From: RPQJ01 sp963846885
GTDB taxonomy: Bacteria > Pseudomonadota > Gammaproteobacteria > Steroidobacterales > Steroidobacteraceae
Assembly: GCA_963846885.1 (NCBI GenBank)
Contig: CAWJXS010000008.1
Span: 1 to 64,000, forward strand
Length of the DNA: 64,000 nucleotides
Direction of reading: 5' to 3'
How positions within the stretch are numbered: the first letter of the stretch is position 1; every line of letters begins with the position of its first letter. Below are positions 1 to 8,861 of this stretch, piece by piece. The notes under the pieces were generated by a model, which was not told the DNA's origin, ran no database searches, and worked only from the letters and a program-made list of their open reading frames with translations. The translations under genes and the position numbers were made by a program.

Positions 1-2
1 CG

Positions 3-780
3 CTCGACGCGGGCATCAACCTGTTCGATACGGCCGATATCTACGGTTACAACGGTCGCGATGGTTTCGGCGATGCCGAAGTGCTGCTGGGTCGATTGTT
101 CGCAGCGGATCCCGGCTTGCGTCGCGCGATGGTGCTGGCAAGCAAGGGCGGCATCATCCCGGGCGTGCCGTATGACTCCAGCGCGGACTACCTGACGGCG
201 GCGTGTGAAGCGTCGCTGCGCCGCCTCGGCACCGATCACCTCGATCTCTTCCAGGTGCATCGGCCCGATGTGCTGACGCATCCAGCGGAGGTGGCACGCG
301 CGCTCGAGGGCCTGGTGGCGAGCGGCAAGGTCCGGTCGGTCGGTGTGTCCAACTACACGCCCTCGCAGACGGCGGCGCTCGTTGCGCACCTGTCCATTCC
401 CCTCGCGACCCTGCAACCCGAGTTCTCGCCGCTGGCGATCGAACCGCTCACGGATGGCACGCTCGACCTGGCCATGCAGCACGGCATCGGGGTGCTCGCG
501 TGGTCACCGCTGGCGGGCGGCCGCCTGGGCACGCCGGGCGCAGACGAGCGAGCACAGCATGTCTGTGCCGAACTCGATGTGCAGGCCATACGCTGCGGCG
601 TTGCGCGCAGCGCCGCGGCCTATGCGTGGCTCATGGCGCATCCGGCCGGCGTGATTCCGATCGTCGGCAGCCAGCAGGTGCACCGAATCCGCGAGGCCGC
701 CGACGCATACAAGGTCGTGCTGGACCCGTGCCGACTGGTACCGGGTGCTGGTTGCCGCGAGAGGGGCTGCGTTGCCCTGA
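3..780 (+). CDS. Aldo/keto reductase, 5' truncated, frameshifted near its end
   Basis: NAD(P)H-dependent oxidoreductase of the aldo/keto reductase superfamily (TIM barrel), probably of the YdhF/oxidoreductase-like subgroup. The reading frame is open from the left edge, where a GINLFDTADIYG motif (the segment carrying the catalytic Asp) is visible, followed by SKGG, the DHLDLFQVHRPD strand, VGVSNYT, LQPEFSPL and the C-terminal IPIVGSQ cofactor-binding strand. The frame then runs to a stop at 818 with an atypical tail. One base dropped at about 722-723 restores the usual family ending TRADWYRVLVAARG and a stop at 778-780. I therefore take 780 as the true end and the extra G as an indel. Substrate is not inferable. 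The gene converges with the DUF2202 gene. Confidence 0.85.
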
Positions 781-797
781 GCGACCGAAAAGCCCTG

Positions 798-1365
798 TCA
801 GTGTTTGCCCGTACTTAGGCTTGCAGCACCGGGCTCGGCAGAGTCGAGCACCTTCAGGAATGCAGCCAGGTGGTGCTCGGAGCCTGCCAGCAGGTTCGAG
901 TAGACCTGGACGATGTCCGCATAGGCGACGCTGAGTTCGATCGCGGCGACGATGTCTGTCATGTCTTTTTGCTCGATCACGACGCCGACACCGAGCGCCT
1001 CCGTGTAGCCTGCAGAGCCTACTTCGACGAGCGTCGTGTAGAGCGCCTGCAGTTCGTCGTTCGCGAATTCACCCGGTGCGCGGCCCGCCGCTGGATCTGT
1101 CAGGCCGTAGGCATCCAGCAGTTCCCAGCACCGCATCGGTGTGCCGCTGTTCGGAGTCGGTGATGCGCGCAAAGATCTTCGCACCGCCATCCTCGCCGGC
1201 ATACATTTCTGAAAAGAGCAGGTACACGTCGTGGGCGAGCTTTTCCTCCTCGCGCATGAACGCCAGCATGTCGGCCACTTCGTCCGTGGGCGCGTCTGCA
1301 GCCATCAGGGGAGCGGCGAGCCCAAGCAGGGCCAGGGACGCGAAAGTCACCAGCAGCTTTCTCAT
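798..1365 (-). CDS. Secreted DUF2202 (ferritin-like) protein, frameshifted
   Basis: Exported protein of the DUF2202 family, predicted four-helix ferritin-like fold; the biochemical role of the family is not established. The start at 1365 has a strong AGGAGG site and gives a Sec signal peptide (MRKLLVTFASLALLGLAAP). The domain begins with FMREEEKLAHDVYL, continues to SEQRHTDAV and then leaves frame. It resumes in another frame as LLDAYGLTDPAAG and runs to a stop at 798, ending near HHLAAFLKVL. Skipping one base at about 1125-1131 joins the two halves with the spacing usual for the family. A CTTCAG-N5-CTTAAG box lies 55 bases upstream (1420-1436), so it is probably under the same control as the genes at 1665, 3219 and 7288. 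The frameshift could be real or an assembly error. Confidence 0.8.
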
Positions 1366-1419
1366 GACGAACCTCCTGGCGGCATGGTGCCGCTGATGGT
1401 CTGATGCTAGCTGCCGCAG

Positions 1420-1436
1420 CTTAAGTGGCGCTGAAG
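1420..1436 (-). promoter_or_regulatory. PmrA-like direct repeat upstream of DUF2202 gene
   Basis: On the minus strand the sequence reads CTTCAG-CGCCA-CTTAAG, two hexamers spaced by five bases, ending 55 bases before the ATG. This is the spacing of the PmrA/QseB-type box (YTTAAK-N5-YTTAAK). Confidence 0.6.
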
Positions 1437-1577
1437 ATGCATCGCCGACACATGCATCGCGGGTCTGGTCCAATTCGTGACCGGTCAGACATCGCGCCAG
1501 GATTGACCTGCTTGCGTGCGCTGGGCGCCAGATGTCGGCGAGCATGCGCAGAAGTACTTACCCGCAGTCTCGCAGTC

Positions 1578-1594
1578 TTCAGCGTTTATTAAGC
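1578..1594 (+). promoter_or_regulatory. PmrA-like direct repeat upstream of the Gln-rich protein gene
   Basis: CTTCAG-CGTTT-ATTAAG, 71 bases before the ATG at 1665. The first 11 bases (CTTCAGCGTTN) match the box at 3111, so the two promoters are related. Confidence 0.55.
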
Positions 1595-1664
1595 AAACGA
1601 CGTCAACCTGCGCGCAGTGCTCCGCGTTGAAGGTAGCGGGGTAGCTTCAAACGGAGAGCACGCT

Positions 1665-2111
1665 ATGCAGAGCAAGTTCAGAATCGCAACGCTCGTTGCC
1701 GCACTCATGACGCTGGCCACGGCGACGTCCATCGCACAGAACCAGCCGTCGACACAGCGCCAGGGTCAGGGACAAGGTCAAGGTCAAGGACAGCCGCAGT
1801 CGACCCAGCAGCGCCAGATGGAACGGTCGACCGACCAGAACCGGGCGGCCGAACACAACCGTCTGCAACAGCGCGAACAGGACCGCACCAGGACTCATGC
1901 CGCCTCGGCTCAGGCCGGCAACGGCCAAGCCGGCGGGCAGGGAATTTACGGCGGGAACCTCATGACTGAGCAGGAGCGCAATCGGTATCGCGAGCGTCTG
2001 GGCTCGCTGGAGACCGAGCAGGAGCGCAACGCCTTCATGGCCCAGCATCAGGAAGCGATGCAGAAGCGTTCGAAGGAGCGGAACGTCCCGATCGAAGTGA
2101 CGGCCGAATAG
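1665..2111 (+). CDS. Secreted Gln/Arg/Glu-rich protein of unknown function
   Basis: 148-residue exported protein. The start at 1665 (behind ACGGAGAG) gives a signal peptide ending near SIAQ. It is followed by a low-complexity QGQGQGQ stretch, a Gln/Arg-rich middle, and a charged C-terminal motif (LMTEQERNRYRERLGSLETEQER, then HQEAMQKRSKERNV split here for length) of a type seen in small uncharacterised proteobacterial periplasmic proteins. No catalytic residues or cysteines are visible. The outer-membrane protein gene follows 101 bases downstream on the same strand, possibly as an operon. I do not recognise a function. The longer upstream start at 1617 is rejected because it would place the signal peptide internally. 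Confidence 0.75.
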   Translation: MQSKFRIATLVAALMTLATATSIAQNQPSTQRQGQGQGQGQGQPQSTQQRQMERSTDQNRAAEHNRLQQREQDRTRTHAASAQAGNGQAGGQGIYGGNLMTEQERNRYRERLGSLETEQERNAFMAQHQEAMQKRSKERNVPIEVTAE

Positions 2112-2212
2112 CCGATCTCCGCAAGAGAACACGGCGCTCCCATGGGTGATCCAGCGCTGCACTTCCTGTGCCTGCGCTGGGTTCCCGAGTTGACCGAGAT
2201 GGAGTCGTGAAC

Positions 2213-3007
2213 ATGAAGCGATTACACATGAGCAGCACGGGCGCGGCCTGGCTGGGCATTCTGGTATCTCTGGCAGTTCCAACAGGGACGCAGGCGGAGG
2301 ACTCCGGATTCAGTGTCGGTGCCGGCGCTGAGTACACAACGGGAAAGTACGGCGGTGAGACGGCGATCGATGAGGTCTACATCCCAATCAACTTTGCCTA
2401 CGACGCAAGGCGCGTCTCGGTAAGGCTCACGGTGCCGTACCTGAGTGTGCAGGCCCCCCAAGGCACGGTTGTCGAGGGACCGGACGGTGAGCAGATCATC
2501 GGCGAAGGGCCCGTGAGGACAGAGGGCGGCATCGGCGACGTCATCGCGGCGCTGACGGTCTATGACGTTTTGTCGCTCGCTGACGGCGGCTTCGTCATGG
2601 ACCTGACGGGCGAGATCAAGTTCGGCACCGCCGACGAGGACAAAGGACTTGGGACGGGCCAGACCGACTATTCGGTGCAGGCCGACGCTTTCCGGTTCTT
2701 CGGCCGGTTCACCGCAATCGGTTCGGCCGGCTACCTCGTGCGCGGCGATCCGGCTGACGTCGACCTGGAAAATGCTTTTTTTGCTGCCGCCGGCGGAACC
2801 TGGTCCGTGTCCGACCGGACTCGGCTGGGCATCTTCTACGACTACCAGGAAGCATCGGTGCCCGGCAACGACGCGATGCAGGATTTGTCCGCAACATTCT
2901 CATCGCGACCTGGTGAGGACTGGTGGTTGGCGGGTTACGTGACTGCCGGATTCAGCGACAGCTCACCCGATTGGGGCGTTGGCATTTCCTTCACGGCAGG
3001 ATTCTGA
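2213..3007 (+). CDS. Outer-membrane beta-barrel protein, unknown role
   Basis: 264-residue protein with a signal peptide ending near GTQA, then alternating amphipathic strands (SVGAGAEYTTGKYGG, FAYDARRVSVRLTVPYL, FMDLTGEIKFG-like and GVGISFTAGF at the C terminus). The terminal Phe and strand pattern are typical of transporter-like or adhesin-like barrels in the outer membrane; the layout (acidic loop, TDYSVQADAF) resembles the MetA-pathway of phenol / TtgA-like barrel group, but I cannot assign it. The start at 2213 is supported by GGAG eight bases upstream. It follows the Gln-rich protein gene and may be co-transcribed from the box at 1578. Confidence 0.65.
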   Translation: MKRLHMSSTGAAWLGILVSLAVPTGTQAEDSGFSVGAGAEYTTGKYGGETAIDEVYIPINFAYDARRVSVRLTVPYLSVQAPQGTVVEGPDGEQIIGEGPVRTEGGIGDVIAALTVYDVLSLADGGFVMDLTGEIKFGTADEDKGLGTGQTDYSVQADAFRFFGRFTAIGSAGYLVRGDPADVDLENAFFAAAGGTWSVSDRTRLGIFYDYQEASVPGNDAMQDLSATFSSRPGEDWWLAGYVTAGFSDSSPDWGVGISFTAGF

Positions 3008-3110
3008 CGCGCGCCAGAAAGATCTCCCGCTCGCCGACAGTGAACGGCGAGTGAGCAAAGGCGTGCCTTGCGAATGCCGAATGGCGAAAGTGCGCTGCGC
3101 AATGCGAAGT

Positions 3111-3127
3111 CTTCAGCGTTCCTTAAG
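3111..3127 (+). promoter_or_regulatory. PmrA-like direct repeat upstream of the coiled-coil protein gene
   Basis: CTTCAG-CGTTC-CTTAAG, 92 bases before the ATG at 3219; same arrangement as the boxes at 1420, 1578 and 7200. Confidence 0.6.
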
Positions 3128-3218
3128 GTTATGGGCGTAAAAAAATAGCCAGGGACCGCAGCGGTGGCAGTCCCGGAACTGGCCACCGAACGGGTCCACT
3201 GGCGAACAGGAGGGCCAC

Positions 3219-3866
3219 ATGCAAGGGACCACGCACAGAACAGCAGCCATCCTGCTGGTAGCGATGCTCGCATCGACGGCCGTCGCCTTTGCCCAGGCCG
3301 GCCGCGGTGCAGGTGGCGGTGGCGCGCAAACGGGCGGCCAGGGCGGTCAGCAAGGCTCCATGCAGCAGCAAGGCTCCATGCAGCAGCACGGTACCGTGCA
3401 GCAGGACATGGAACGTGCCCGCGATCGCGACATGGACCGGGCACACGAGCAGCAGCGCCTGCACGACCAGGATCAGGATCGGGTGCGCAACCAGGACAAG
3501 CTGTTGAAGCAGGACCAGGACCGGTTGCAGCAACAGCAGCAGTTGACGCTCAAGGAGCGCGAGCGCGCACAGGAACAGGAGCGCCTGCAGGTTCAGGACC
3601 AGGCACGGCTGCAGGAACAGGCCGGCAAGATGAGCCAGAAGCAGGTGCAGGAGCGTCGCAAGGCTCTCGGCCAGTCGCAGGACCAGTTGCGGCAGCGACA
3701 GCAGTTGTTGACGCAGGAACGTGAGCGTCTGCAGCAGCGCCAGCAGCTGCTCGAGGGCGAAGCCGCCCAGATCCGCGAGCGTGAACAGTTGATCCAGCAG
3801 GAGCAGACGCGGCTGCAGGAGCGACTGCGGCTGCTCGAGCAGTCAAAGACCAAAGAAGGGATGTAA
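3219..3866 (+). CDS. Secreted Gln-rich coiled-coil protein
   Basis: 215 residues. A good AGGAGG site precedes the ATG. A signal peptide (cleavage near VAFA) is followed by a Gly-rich linker, a QQGSMQQ repeat, and then about 150 residues of almost continuous Gln/Arg/Glu/Asp heptad-like repeat (DQDRVRNQDKLLKQDQDRLQ and further QERERLQ units), predicted to be a long helical coiled coil in the periplasm or at the cell surface. No cysteines or enzyme motif. It shares composition, export and the promoter box with the protein at 1665, so the two may act in the same response. Function unknown. Confidence 0.75.
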   Translation: MQGTTHRTAAILLVAMLASTAVAFAQAGRGAGGGGAQTGGQGGQQGSMQQQGSMQQHGTVQQDMERARDRDMDRAHEQQRLHDQDQDRVRNQDKLLKQDQDRLQQQQQLTLKERERAQEQERLQVQDQARLQEQAGKMSQKQVQERRKALGQSQDQLRQRQQLLTQERERLQQRQQLLEGEAAQIREREQLIQQEQTRLQERLRLLEQSKTKEGM

Positions 3867-4025
3867 CCAATGGCGACCGGGGGGCTGCAAGTTATGCGGC
3901 CCATCGGTCCTTTCTGAGGCTGATGGGGGCGCCCAGAGCCGAACACTCGAAGGCGCCGTGCGCCGGCCGAACACCGCACTCCATGGAAGAGTCTGCGGCG
4001 CGCGCCGGCAAAAGGAGAAGCAGCA

Positions 4026-5016
4026 ATGACGTCGACAAATCTAAAACATGCGATCTGGCTGGTAATGGCAATGAGCGCTGCGGCACTTGCCGCCGGTGGT
4101 CCGGTGGTGGCGGGGTGGTGGTGGCGGCGGTGGCGGCGGTGGCGGCGGTGGTAAGCCGACGACTGAAGCGACCAATAACCTCTCGGTGCCGGCGATCATG
4201 GCTGGCGCGGCGGGTACGTTTGCTATCACTTGCAGTAATCTATGGATTTTCGCCTCTGGTACCGCCCGACAAGGCCCCGGTTTCCTACCCGGAGGCCTGC
4301 GCCGCATCCCAGGATGGAGGACAGGTCTGCGTAGACGCGGGTTACTACTTCGTCCAGCGCGTCGCCAAGTGGCAGGCACCGTGCTTCGTATCCCCGGCTG
4401 TTACCGTCGACGTTTTGGGCAGATGGGGCGATAACCTCGCGGGCGATGCGAAGCTGAAAGTAGGCAGCCCGATCCGGGTTGAAATCGTGCTTTGGGACGG
4501 CGCGAACGTGGCGCGCGATGCAGGCGCGCAGGGCTACTTCGTGATCAAGCTCGAACCCGCCGAACTCGATCGCCTGTCTGACTATGGGCACCTGGCACGG
4601 GAACAGGGCGTCGATTCCGACATCCCGTACACAGTGGGCGATGCGTTGCCTGAAGGAACCATTTCGGTGCCGTCGTGTTTGACCCGACGGCCAGGCTCCG
4701 AATCGAGCGGATGGTGGACGGAGTTCCGGTAAGCCCCGCGGTGTTCAACGGACCCGCAGGCGGCGAGATCAACGCGACCGGCAAGATCGTGTACGGATAC
4801 AACCTGCGTGTGACGACGGCGGGAACCTACCGCATCACCTACACCTTCAATAACGTCAACTTTGCCAGCAGCGATGCGGCAATTCCTGTGTGTGATGCCG
4901 GCACGTGCGTTGGCAACGAGGCCTATCTCGATATCGAGGTGGTCGGAGGCGGTGGCGGCGGCGGTGGCAAGGGCGGTGGCGGTGGCAAGCCGCCGGGCGC
5001 CGGCGAAGGCGAATAA
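4026..5016 (+). CDS. Secreted Gly-rich protein with three frameshifts
   Basis: One exported protein spread over all three frames. It starts at 4026 behind AAGGAGA with a signal peptide (IWLVMAMSAAALAA). It shifts at about 4105 into a poly-Gly run followed by KPTTEATNNLSVPAIMAG. At about 4240 it shifts again into SPLVPPDKAPVSYPEACAAS, GQVCVDAGYYFVQRVAKWQA and VGSPIRVEIVLWDGANV. At about 4670 it shifts into VVFDPTARLRIERMVDG, AGTYRITYTFNNVNF and a second poly-Gly run, and stops at 5016. Four conserved-looking Cys are spread through the middle. The continuous sense of the joined frames argues for one gene interrupted by indels. No family recognised. The next gene is also Gly-rich, so the pair may be related surface components. 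Confidence 0.6.
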
Positions 5017-5017
5017 G

Positions 5018-5140
5018 AGCCCCCAGCCGTCGGCTTTGAAGCCGACGGATTACCTCCCGGTCGGCCGGTCGCTCCGGCCGGCCGGGTGGGTCTTCGGGAG
5101 CAAGCTCGTTCGATGTCTGCAGTAAAAAGGTCTGGGGGCT
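5018..5140 (+). promoter_or_regulatory. Structured leader RNA candidate before the NxxG-type protein gene
   Basis: The whole gap between two genes folds as a closed multi-branch. Outer stem AGCCCCCAG (5018-5026) pairs with CTGGGGGCT (5132-5140). Hairpin CCGTCGGCT/AGCCGACGG sits at 5027-5048. A 13-bp hairpin (5056-5068 with 5074-5086, one G-U) has a TCGCT loop. The single-stranded remainder is 5087-5131. The outer stem ends three bases before the ATG at 5144 and would cover a possible G-rich ribosome site. It does not match a riboswitch class I know. Confidence 0.45.
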
Positions 5141-5143
5141 ATC

Positions 5144-7126
5144 ATGAATTCCAAGGCAATTCTCGCCACGGCAGTGGCGTTACTGTGTGTTTCAGGTTCG
5201 GCGGTCGCATCGTGCGGACAACCTCACCTACGAGTGGTACACGGCCGCCAATAACGGCGACGTGATACCGACCGACTCGTCGAGTAACTGCGGCTCGTGT
5301 CATGAAGACATGGCCAGCAGCGGTGTCCAGGCGTCCGAAGGGTCCAAGATTCAACAGCTACAACCAGCCGGCCATCAACAAGGAAGGCGTGGTGGTGTTC
5401 CGTGCCCGCAGCCGCGGCGGCCACGGCGGTAGCGAGGGTGGTGAGGGCGGCTCTGGCCACGGCGGCGGCGAGGACGGCGGTACGGGCGGCAGGGGTGATG
5501 CCGGCAGCGGCGGCGCAGGAGGCGGCGAGAGTGGCAGGTGGCGCCGGCAGTGCCGGCATGGGCGGTAGCAGTGGTGGCGAGCCGGAGCGCGGCATCTACA
5601 TGCGCAACCTGGCCGAGCAGGGCCCGCTGTACATGGTGTTCCGGCGCAGTGGCGCGGTGCCGCAACCGAACAATACGACGACCGGAAAGGGTGGCCAGCT
5701 TGCGACCTTCAACGAGTTCCCGTCTGTGCCGCGTATCGACGCCGGTTCCGACACGATCGCGACGCGCGGGCAGTCGACACCCGTCTGGACCTACTTAGAC
5801 GAAAAAACCGGCACAGAGACCCGTACCGGAACCTCGGGCATCTACACCAGTTCATCGCACGGCATGCCGACGACGGGTGCCAGCCTTCTCGGCGACGTGT
5901 ACGAGGGAGGCGTTCAGACGTTCCCGTACTTCCAGGTTCCAGTACACGGCGACGAGCTGGCCGGTTACGTGCCAGCCGGTACTGGCTTCGACCAGTTCCC
6001 GGGCTCGCCCGCAGTGACGGAACGCACGACGATCGTGTTCAAGGGCAATTTCTCGGTGGGCGGTGTCGGCAAGACCGGTGTCTTCTACCGTGACTTCGCC
6101 GCGAAGGGTGGAACCGCACCGGTCGAGTTGATCGCAAGTTCCTTCACGAAGATTCCGGCTCCGGCTCTGGATCCGAAATCGAAACCGAAATCGAAATCGA
6201 ACCCGGAATCGGATACCTACTTTGGTTCCACTGCGCCGCCGAGTGCCGGCGGCAAGTACGCTGTGTTCGCCGGGTACGACAACGAGCAGGAGCCCACTAA
6301 AGGCGGCATCTACCGCGCACGCCTAGGCAACAAGCCGATCGTGCTTGAGACCGTCGTGAAGATCGGCGACAGCGTGCCGGGAACGAACGGCGCGAAGTTC
6401 GACAGGTTTGGTGAAGCGATCTCGGTCTCGTCGAACGGACGCCACGTGCTGTTCTGGGCCGGGTGGGGCGGCGAGAGAACCGTGACGCTTGTCTGTCCGG
6501 CCGAAGGTAATGCCGGCATGAAGGAAGCCTGTGCGAAAGCGCCGAACGTAGGGGAGGTGCCGGTTTCCCAGGGCTTCTTCCTCCGCGACATGCAGAGCGG
6601 CGCCACCACCATCATCGCCAAGACCGGCGACATGGTCGATGGCCGCAAGATCGAAGACTTCGTCTACTGGAACTTCTCCGGCCGTGTGCTGGGCAAGGGC
6701 CACGGGGGCGAGGAAGACCCCGAGGAAACACTGGAACTGGCCCGCTGGCGTTCGACGTCGTTCGGCGCGGTGTCGGGCAGCGGTGCACCGGGCATGACGG
6801 TGATCAAGGCGCGTCTTGCGGACGGCAACGATGCGCTCCTGCTGCGTGACGTGAAGCCGTCCGGACTCGGCGAACTGGTGCCGCTGCTGCGCACGGGTGA
6901 TCTCGGCGCAATGGTGGACCCGGAAGCGCCGGCCGGAGCGGTGATCACCGCGCTCGGTATCGAGCGCGACGGTTTCCGCGGCAACTGGCTGGCAGTCAAC
7001 GTCAGCATGCTGGTGGCCAGCGACGTGGCAACGGCTGCCGCCGGTGGCGAGGAGTCGGAAGAGGACACCGGCTGGGCCGGAATCTACGTCGCCAGGTTCC
7101 TCGACGACGAGTTGCTGACTCCGTAG
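5144..7126 (+). CDS. Secreted protein with NxxGxxxF-type repeats, three frameshifts
   Basis: Starts at 5144 with a signal peptide (ILATAVALLCVSGSAVAS). It shifts at about 5208 into ADNLTYEWYTAANNGDVIP and NCGSCHED, at about 5349 into FNSYNQPAINKEGVVVFRA and a long Gly-rich linker, and at about 5535 into GSSGGEPERGIYMRNLAEQG. It is then open to 7126. The units INKEGVVVFRA, SSNGRHVLFWAGW and GGKYAVFAGYDN, each followed by a 'gives the report to' type strand (GIYRARL, GFFLRDM), resemble the NxxGxxAF tandem-repeat extracellular proteins that probably form a beta-propeller. A single CxxCH lies near residue 50 of the repaired protein. The joined reading is inference; function unknown. Confidence 0.6.
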
Positions 7127-7138
7127 TGCGGAACCGCA

Positions 7139-7177
7139 GCGGGGTCTGCACGGTTGTGAACCTTGCGCAGACCCCGC
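7139..7177 (+). terminator. Hairpin after the NxxG-type protein gene
   Basis: GCGGGGTCTGC (7139-7149) pairs with GCAGACCCCGC (7167-7177), twelve bases after the stop codon. No T-tract follows, so it may end or protect the transcript rather than act as a classical terminator. Confidence 0.45.
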
Positions 7178-7199
7178 CCTGCGGTAAGACGCAGCCCCG

Positions 7200-7216
7200 C
7201 TTGAGTCGATCTTAAG
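7200..7216 (+). promoter_or_regulatory. PmrA-like direct repeat upstream of the DUF5666 gene
   Basis: CTTGAG-TCGAT-CTTAAG, 72 bases before the ATG at 7288. Confidence 0.6.
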
Positions 7217-7287
7217 TTTCGCCGCGTACGGTGACCCTGTAGAGATTGACTGCCGCATGCGCGTGACAACGCGCAAGGAGGGCTCAA

Positions 7288-8739
7288 ATGACAGGCCTAA
7301 ACAATAGATTCTCGGTAGCGGCGCTGGCTGCGCTGCTCATTGGACTCAATGCCTGCGGCGGGAGTGACTCCCACGACAAAGTAGTTCCACCGCCACCGGA
7401 GTCGACCATCGGGTTGGTCAGCGTCGGTACCATCACCGGGTTCGGCAGCGTGTACGTCAACGGCGTGCGCTACCGCACCACTGACGCCCAGGTCGTCATG
7501 AACGACGTGGCGGCGGCCGAGTCCGCGTTGAAGGTTGGTCATTACGTCGAGGTCAAGGGTCACTCGCACAACAGCGTCGACCACGATGCCGACGTCATTC
7601 GTTATCACAACGTCCTCGAAGGGCCGATCACCAGCGTCGATACGAAGTCCGGAACGTTCGTCGCGATGGGGCAGACGGTGCAGGTAACGGCCGAAACCGC
7701 ATTCGGTGACGGCATCGAACCGGCATCCATCGAGGGGCTTGCCGTGAACGACGTAGTCGAGGTGAGCGGCATGGTCGCGACGCTCGGAGCGATTGACGCC
7801 ACTCGCATCGACATCAAGCCCGACGGCGGCCCATTCGACGTCACCGGCTACGTGACGAAACTGGCCCTGTCCACGCACCGCTTTAACGTCAATGCGCTCG
7901 TCGTCGACTACTCGAGCGCGAACATGGACGACTTTCCCACGGGGCAGCCCACCGAAGGTGACCTGGTCCTGGTAAAGGGCTTCACGTTCGCCGCGGACGG
8001 CTCGTTTGTAGCGACTCGCGTGGAACTGCGGTCGGACGACTGGCTCAAGGCCGCTGCGGGCGACGTGCTTGAAGTCGAAGGCGCGATCACGGACTTTGCA
8101 TCGGCCACGAAATTCAACGTGGCCGGCAGGGCGGTGACCACGACGCCAACCACGCTTTATGAGCATGGAACCGTGGCGACCCTTGCCAACGACGTGCTGG
8201 TCGAGGTCGAGGGAACGGCCGACGCCGCGGGCGTGCTCGTGGCGCACAAGGTGAAATTCAAGCAGGTCAGCGAGATCCGGATCGTGGCGCAGATACAGGG
8301 CAAGACCAATTCTTCCCTGGAGATTCTCGGTCTGCAGGTGGCGACCAACGACGTGACCCACTATGAGGACATGTCGATGCTTGCGCTGCGCAACCTGAGC
8401 TTCACTGACCTGGCCGTCGGTAACTGGGTGGACGTGCGGGGCTACGAAGAACCTGCTGGCAGCAACCGGGTGACCGCAACTCGTATCGTGCGGGTTGACG
8501 CGCAGGAAGCGGTCCGGCTCCGTGGGCCATTCCTTGATCCGACCACGTCGGGTTTCCACATCCTCTCGGTTCCAGTCGCAACCGTCGACTCGACCAGGTT
8601 CGTGCTGGAGGGCGGCATTCGCCTGACTCAGTCCGAGTTCTTCATCCAGGCGGTCGATCAGAACGTCGAGGCCTGGGGTGCGTGGAGCAACGCTGCCATC
8701 ACTGCGGACCGGGTGGAAATCAAGGTAGGTGAAGACTGA
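7288..8739 (+). CDS. DUF5666 repeat lipoprotein
   Basis: 483 residues. Start supported by AAGGAGGG. The signal peptide ends in the lipobox LNAC at residue ~22, so this is a lipoprotein. It is followed by several copies of the DUF5666 OB-like domain: the opening GTITGFGSVYVNGVRY, then DVAAAESALKVGHYVEVKGH, DVVEVSGMV, GDLVLVKGF, GDVLEVEGAI, DVLVEVEGTA and NWVDVRGYEEPAGSNRV mark five or six repeats. The role of the family is unknown; many copies sit near two-component systems. Here the regulator and kinase follow directly, after a strong terminator hairpin, and a CTTGAG-N5-CTTAAG box lies upstream. Confidence 0.85.
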   Translation: MTGLNNRFSVAALAALLIGLNACGGSDSHDKVVPPPPESTIGLVSVGTITGFGSVYVNGVRYRTTDAQVVMNDVAAAESALKVGHYVEVKGHSHNSVDHDADVIRYHNVLEGPITSVDTKSGTFVAMGQTVQVTAETAFGDGIEPASIEGLAVNDVVEVSGMVATLGAIDATRIDIKPDGGPFDVTGYVTKLALSTHRFNVNALVVDYSSANMDDFPTGQPTEGDLVLVKGFTFAADGSFVATRVELRSDDWLKAAAGDVLEVEGAITDFASATKFNVAGRAVTTTPTTLYEHGTVATLANDVLVEVEGTADAAGVLVAHKVKFKQVSEIRIVAQIQGKTNSSLEILGLQVATNDVTHYEDMSMLALRNLSFTDLAVGNWVDVRGYEEPAGSNRVTATRIVRVDAQEAVRLRGPFLDPTTSGFHILSVPVATVDSTRFVLEGGIRLTQSEFFIQAVDQNVEAWGAWSNAAITADRVEIKVGED

Positions 8740-8775
8740 TTCCAGAGCGTGAAACGCATCGCTCGACCGCGGAAC

Positions 8776-8810
8776 GGGGCGGGGAACTTCGGTTCCCCGC
8801 CCCTCGTCTT
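8776..8810 (+). terminator. Rho-independent terminator after the DUF5666 gene
   Basis: Twelve-bp stem GGGGCGGGGAAC / GTTCCCCGCCCC with a TTCG tetraloop, followed by TCGTCTTGT. It separates the lipoprotein gene from the regulator gene. Confidence 0.7.
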
Positions 8811-8861
8811 GTATGGGTGTGGTGCAGCGGATTGCCAGCGATACGGATGGCAGGCCGGGGC

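Noticed and set aside
5018..5140. Known riboswitch class such as c-di-GMP or Moco
   Set aside because: The conserved motifs of those aptamers are not visible; kept as an unassigned structured leader.
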